NCBI GenBank assembly: GCA_950295325.1
Contig: OX485803.1
Location: 43,043,554 to 43,107,553, forward strand
DNA from: Polytrichum commune
Lineage: Eukaryota; Streptophyta; Polytrichopsida; Polytrichales; Polytrichaceae
Reading direction: 5' to 3'
Length of the DNA stretch: 64,000 nucleotides
This document shows, in pieces, positions 59,991-64,000 of the stretch (its first letter is position 1; the number at the start of each line of letters is the position of its first letter). The notes beneath the pieces were generated by a model. It saw only the letters and a program-made list of their open reading frames with translations, was not told the origin of the DNA and searched no databases. A program made the position numbers and the translations under genes.

Positions 59991-61322
59991 TAATTAGGTA
60001 CAGTCTAACCTTGATAATGTCACCCTTGTTAATAGAACACCTTGATATTATCACCTAAAAGTTTGAAACCGATTTTCATAGTGTAAAACTCCCTCGTTAT
60101 TATCCCTATCACCCTTGGTAATGTCACCATTTTTTTTCCAAAATCCGTAGTGTTATGTGATAATACCAAGTATGGATGGATTGTATGTGATGGTTGGATG
60201 GACAGATTGTAGTAGCCGAAAGGGTCATGCGCCGCCCCTGTGATAAATGCAATGCTATTCTTGGAACTTGATCGTGCACCAACCCTGAACGGTGATGTCT
60301 ATACATGGCACTCAAAGGTGTTGTCTTTTCACGGCGTTGTCAAGACTTCTCGACCTCTATGTACCCCACCTTCCATCACATGTGTTCAACTGTGTGTCTT
60401 TTCACAGTGTTCACGCATGTGGGCACAAGAAGAAGAAGAAACCAAGAAATTTTGCTTCACGGAGCTAGAATTGGGGTTTCTGGAAGGTACTCACAATTGG
60501 GAAGTAGAGGGAGATCCCCAATTTTGTTTAGCAGAATCTGTAAACTAAGTTAAAGGGTTGTTTATCACTGGTTAATTAGTTTGGGCGCCCATCTGATTCG
60601 TTTCCTAGTTTTGGAGACAACCTTCTCAGCTATGTTTTTGGCTTTCTCTCATAGATGGGAACACGGAAATTGGGAGTGAGCAGATAGGTCTTGCGTGTGG
60701 AAGACGCCAATGCCATCACCTGCATGTTGTGTATTCCAGAATTGATCATGAGGGTTTCGGCTTGTGTGAAGATGTTTTGAATTTTATGGCTAGCCAAGGT
60801 TCTTAGATTTTCAACACTCTGGAGTTGTTAGGAATGGAGAAAATCCATGACAAACTCATTAGAATTGGTGTTGCACATTTAACATCAACAAAACAATGTG
60901 ACATTAGAAGCTTCTTTGTCTCTAGTGAGAGGTCTTTACCTGATCTCAATGACACATTATGATGTGCTCTTCTTGTTATTCACAATTTTGAATTAGATTT
61001 TACATTCAAAAACATTGAAGTCTCATATTTGTTATTTTCTTTTATACATTGTAATTTTATTTTGATTTTCTACCTTTTTTTTTTGATAATATCACATTAT
61101 GCACAAATCTTCAAAATGTGACATTATCAAATATGTCACACCTTGTTTATATCACTCTTTTTGGTGAAACGGATGGTGTGACATTATCAAGGTTAGACTG
61201 TAGGTGACTTCCATCTAGGTCTAGATCTAGCTAGAAGATCTACAAAAGCAAACAAATTTGTTTACTTTTGTAGATCTTCTAGCTAGATCTAGACCTAGAA
61301 GGAAGTCACCTACCTAATTACC
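59991..61322. repeat. Palindrome split by the pogo-type element
   Basis: The right part, 61201-61312, folds on itself, and its outermost bases pair with TAATTAGGTA at 59991-60000 on the far side of the element. Removing 60001-61200 and one TA restores a palindrome with arms of roughly 60 nt around CAAATTTG. Confidence 0.8.
60001..61200 (+). mobile_element. Pogo-like Tc1/mariner element, 1200 bp, defective
   Basis: The ends CAGTCTAACCTTGATAATG and the exact reverse complement are flanked by TA (59999-60000 and 61201-61202). Internally, 60833-60961 reads in one frame MEKIHDKLIRIGVAHLTSTK and continues QCDIRSFF to a TGA; QxxIxxFF is a PCNA-binding (PIP) box as found at the C-terminus of pogo-type transposases. 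An in-frame stop lies just upstream at about 60808. The DDE core and DNA-binding domain are not recognisable. The left half (frame 60240-60548) is not recognised. Confidence 0.8.
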
Positions 61323-61379
61323 TACTAAGGTAGAAGAGAGACATTAGATTCATCCAACATAAATGCACTAAAATAGAAA

Positions 61380-61925
61380 ATAATCAATGGAAAATGGTAA
61401 ATATTTCACAATAGATAATGGACAATAAATAGTAAATATTAAATAGACAGTAAATAGTAAATAGTAGACAATTATATAAATAGTAATTAAACAATAAAAA
61501 ATAAATGGTAAACATAAGTAGTAAAGAGTAATAATAGACTGTAAAGAGTAAATAAAAATAAAAAAAGTAGGTAAAAAGTAGTATATAAAAGTAGTATATA
61601 AAAGTAGTAAGTAAAAACAGTAAATAAAAATAGTAAGTAAACACAGTAAATAAAAATAGTAAATAAGAACATTAAGTAAACACAGTAAATAAAAATAGTA
61701 AATAAAAACAGTAAATAAAAACAGTAAATAAAAACAGTAAGTAAAAACAGTAAGTAAAAACAGTAAATAAAAATAGTGAATAAAAATAGTAAGTAAAAAC
61801 AGTAAGTAAAAACAGTAAGTAAAAACAGTAAGTAAAAACAGTAAATAGTATGTCGTAGATAGAAGACAATAAACGGTACATAGTAAATATTATACCATAT
61901 ATAGTAGATATTATATTTTATATAG
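61380..61925. repeat. AT-rich minisatellite, unit about GTAAATAAAAACA
   Basis: A 12-14 nt unit (GTAAATAAAAACA and GTAAGTAAAAACA variants) repeats about 20 times between about 61590 and 61850, with looser AGTAAAT repeats on both sides. Reading frames on the minus strand are purely repeat-encoded Phe, Tyr and Leu and are not genes. Confidence 0.85.
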
Positions 61926-61996
61926 TAAATAGAAATGAAGAGTAACTTGCGGCCTCTCTATACAAATCTTTTAAGTACTCATCATGCAACATGTGA

Positions 61997-62200
61997 GAAG
62001 CTGTGGCTTAGTGGCTAAAGCCTCTACGTGGGAGCGAAGAGGTCCAAGGATCAAAACTCTGCCCCCCCCCCCTTGGCCCCCCTCTCTTGGCTTAGCCTAT
62101 CTTGATAAGCTAGGTAGCTAGGCACTTGGAGGTAGGTGCCATTAGATGACTAGGCTCGGAGGCGGAAAGTGGACTTGCTAACGGACATTTCTTTTAAAGA
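61997..62200 (+). mobile_element. Probable tRNA-derived SINE
   Basis: Box A-like TGGCTTAGTGG at about 62004-62014 and box B-like GGATCAAAACT at about 62048-62058 have tRNA-like spacing. A C10 run and a tRNA-unrelated body follow. Unlike a true tRNA gene, no acceptor stem closes. End points are approximate. Confidence 0.5.
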
Positions 62201-62514
62201 GACATATTATATGAGATTAAATTAATGTACCTCTGGAATTCCCCATTAGTTATAAATTATCGCGGCAATCGAGATCATTAATCACCACGGCCGTCACAAG
62301 CATTAATTACTGTCGCAGTCAAAGGCCTTTAACCAGATTACATTTCTGACACTTATTTGTCTAAAAATAGCACGCGTCCAGGATGACACAACTTCCATAG
62401 GGGCTGCAAACTTTCATGACACATGTGGAGTTTCCAAAACACTGTCATTTATGGGTCTTTTTTGTGTTAAAAAGGACCCCCATCCCTCTTAGTGTAATAT
62501 CGCAGCATGAGCAT

Positions 62515-62900
62515 GTTCAATAGTGCTATGAGGTGCATGCCTATGATACATAATGGCCTACAAGTTGACTAAAGTGCACACAAATGACATTGGCCACTAG
62601 TATGCTTAAGAAATGTCTTCCCCTTGCAAATTCAAATGCAAACACATGACACTTGCCATTCGTACGCTCAAAATATCTTCTCCCTTGCATACGAAAATGC
62701 AAGACTATCATCTAACATGTCCTAGTGTGCTACTCTAAATGTCATAACGTAGATGTCTTTTCACTTACAGAAGTTACTTATGTTGACGAATGGAATCATA
62801 TTGACAATTAGCAAACGTGGCACTTTGAAACCTCTAGATATCTAGTTCAATCCTTTCGCAAACAGTGTATGTGACACCAAACACCATAAACGGTGTCGTG
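62515..62900 (-). repeat. Dispersed repeat R4 copy, minus strand
   Basis: Inverted relative of 57648-57970, ending in CACCATAAACGGTGTCGTGAT next to an M1 element inserted at 62904. Confidence 0.6.
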
Positions 62901-62903
62901 ATC

Positions 62904-63138
62904 TAGTGATCGGGGAGATTTTTGGGCATACTAATCGGTTGAGATGATCCTAGTATTTGCAAGTCCAACCAGTGACATGTTGACATCCTCCGGTTTTCCT
63001 AGATTAAATTGGGGTATATTCTTCCATAGATTCCTATAACATGATCGGTAATATTCCTGCAGTCTCCAACTTCAACTGGTTATTCCTCAAACTCAACCGG
63101 TTTATCTGTAACTAACTGCCGGTTCTCCCTGATCAGAG
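62904..63138 (+). mobile_element. M1 hAT-type MITE
   Basis: Starts TAGTGATCGGGGAGATTTTT and ends TCTCCCTGATCAGAG; the flanks TCGTGATC and TAGTGATC match at 7 of 8. Confidence 0.8.
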
Positions 63139-63399
63139 TAGTGATCGTTCACTAGTTTCTGTTTTTTCTATGTTAAGAAGTATCTCAAGAGCTGCTACTA
63201 TACTAGCTACAAGCTTGCATAATTATAAGCTCAGAGAGAAAAGAGACAAGAGTCCACTCATACAATGACTTCATGCTGACCTCAATGCTTGACAATTTGA
63301 TGCGGCCACCTCCTTCTTGGGCTCTGTGCATGCGCCATTTACTTTTGCTTCTCTTCAACGGAACGAATCTCTTCAATGCATGTTTGGGCCACTTCCGCC

Positions 63400-63639
63400 C
63401 AGTGACCGAGGAGATTTTTGGGCATAGCCAGTTGACATCATCCTAGTGTTTGCAAGTCCAACCGGTTACATGTTGATGACATCCTCCGGTTTTTCTACAT
63501 CAATTTTGAGGTACATTCTTCTATGGATTCCTCTAAAATGATCAGTAATTCTCCTGCAGTCTTGAACTTCAACCGGTTATTTCCCAAACTCAACCGGTTC
63601 AATCATCTGCAACTAACCGCCGGTTCTCCCGGATCATAG
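63400..63639 (+). mobile_element. M1 hAT-type MITE with perfect 8-bp target duplication
   Basis: Starts CAGTGACCGAGGAGATTTTT, ends CTCCCGGATCATAG, flanked by CTTCCGCC at 63392-63399 and 63640-63647. This is the clearest copy; internal AACCGGTT boxes occur at regular places. Confidence 0.9.
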
Positions 63640-63697
63640 CTTCCGCCGCAGTAATTAAGGCTGGTTGGTGAGCCCTGGGGAAGCTTGAGATGTAGTT

Positions 63698-63933
63698 CTA
63701 TGATCCGGGAGAACCGGCGGTTAGTTGCAGATGATTGAACCAGTTGAGTTTGAGAAATAACCGGTTGAAGTTCAAGACTGCAGGAAAATTACCGATCATT
63801 TTAGAGGAATCTATAGAAGAATATACCTCAAATTAATGTAGAAAAACCGAAGGATGTCATCAACATGTAACTGGTTGGACTTGCAAACACTAGGATCTCA
63901 ACCGGCTATGCCCGAAAATCTCCCCGGTCACTG
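63698..63933 (-). mobile_element. M1 hAT-type MITE, inverted
   Basis: Runs from CTATGATCCGGGAGAACC to CTCCCCGGTCACTG; the flanks ATGTAGTT and ATGTGGTT match at 7 of 8. It is a near-identical inverted partner of 63400-63639 at a distance of 58 bp. Confidence 0.87.
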
Positions 63934-64000
63934 ATGTGGTTACTCTCTGTAATGGGACACCTACACTTTTGTTTGAGTGGTACCTATATGCTAAGGCTTG
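63934..64000 (+). repeat. Start of an R3 repeat copy, cut by the window end
   Basis: GGACACCTACACTTTTGTTTGAGTGGTA-like order as at 52725 and 42690; the remainder is outside the window. Confidence 0.45.

Noticed and set aside
60240-60548. 102-codon open frame in the pogo-like element
   Set aside because: No transposase or host motif recognised; it may be decayed or captured sequence, so it is described with the element and not called as a gene.
61384-61881. Minus-strand frames rich in Phe, Tyr and Leu that look like membrane proteins
   Set aside because: They are direct translations of the AT-rich minisatellite.
61997-62070. Candidate tRNA gene
   Set aside because: Box A- and B-like motifs are present but the acceptor and anticodon stems do not close; treated as a SINE head.
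1-64000. CRISPR arrays, bacterial operons, phage or plasmid features
   Set aside because: No spacer-repeat arrays, ribosome binding sites or dense coding; the splice sites and element types are those of a plant nuclear genome.

Overview
This window is nuclear DNA of a land plant. The evidence is spliced genes of the plant-type tryptophan aminotransferase (TAA1/TAR) and alliinase family, Stowaway-type ends (CTCCCTCCGT with TA duplication), tRNA-derived SINEs, and dense hAT, Harbinger, mariner and pogo-type miniature elements. I cannot name the species. There are no bacterial operons, CRISPR arrays, rRNA genes or complete tRNA genes. Functions and family names are from reading motifs, not from a search.

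Gene content is low and comes from one family. (1) Positions 1-1916, minus strand: the first three exons of a canonical-looking TAR/alliinase-type aminotransferase gene, cut by the window start. (2) Positions 27507-31997, plus strand (copy C): a full five-exon reading frame of 419 codons. Its exon 2 has the same 319-nt length as in the first gene, but the PLP-anchoring lysine is replaced by Asn235 and the nearby Ser and Arg are also lost. It looks like a conserved but catalytically altered paralogue. (3) About 47600-51286, plus strand (copy B): a close paralogue of C with the same Lys-to-Asn change, now a pseudogene with a 2-nt deletion, a lost splice acceptor, a truncated exon 4 and stops in exon 5. 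(4) About 35020-35213: an isolated, decayed last exon. Inside intron 2 of both C and B, the intron end plus the start of exon 3 is tandemly repeated, giving decoy exon starts.

The rest is accessory DNA. A diverged segmental duplication links about 7640-15450 with about 42185-47580, and the second block runs straight into pseudogene B. Both blocks carry private transposon insertions, and several have a matching empty site in the other copy. The commonest element is a roughly 240-bp hAT-type MITE rich in AACCGGTT (called M1 below), with 8-bp target duplications at most copies, one dimeric copy and two inverted pairs. At 40402-42081 four elements are nested inside each other, each level marked by its own target duplication. 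At 59991-61322 a 1.2-kb pogo-type element splits a palindrome that closes again when the element is removed on paper.

Layout: 1-1.9 kb TAR gene; 2-6.1 kb AT-rich spacer; 6.1-7.6 kb Harbinger-like element; 7.6-15.5 kb duplicated block A; 15.5-26.3 kb spacer with TIR elements; 27.5-32.0 kb gene C; 32-42 kb spacer with an exon remnant, a mariner derivative and the nest; 42.2-47.6 kb block B; 47.6-51.3 kb pseudogene B; 51.3-64.0 kb transposon-rich spacer.
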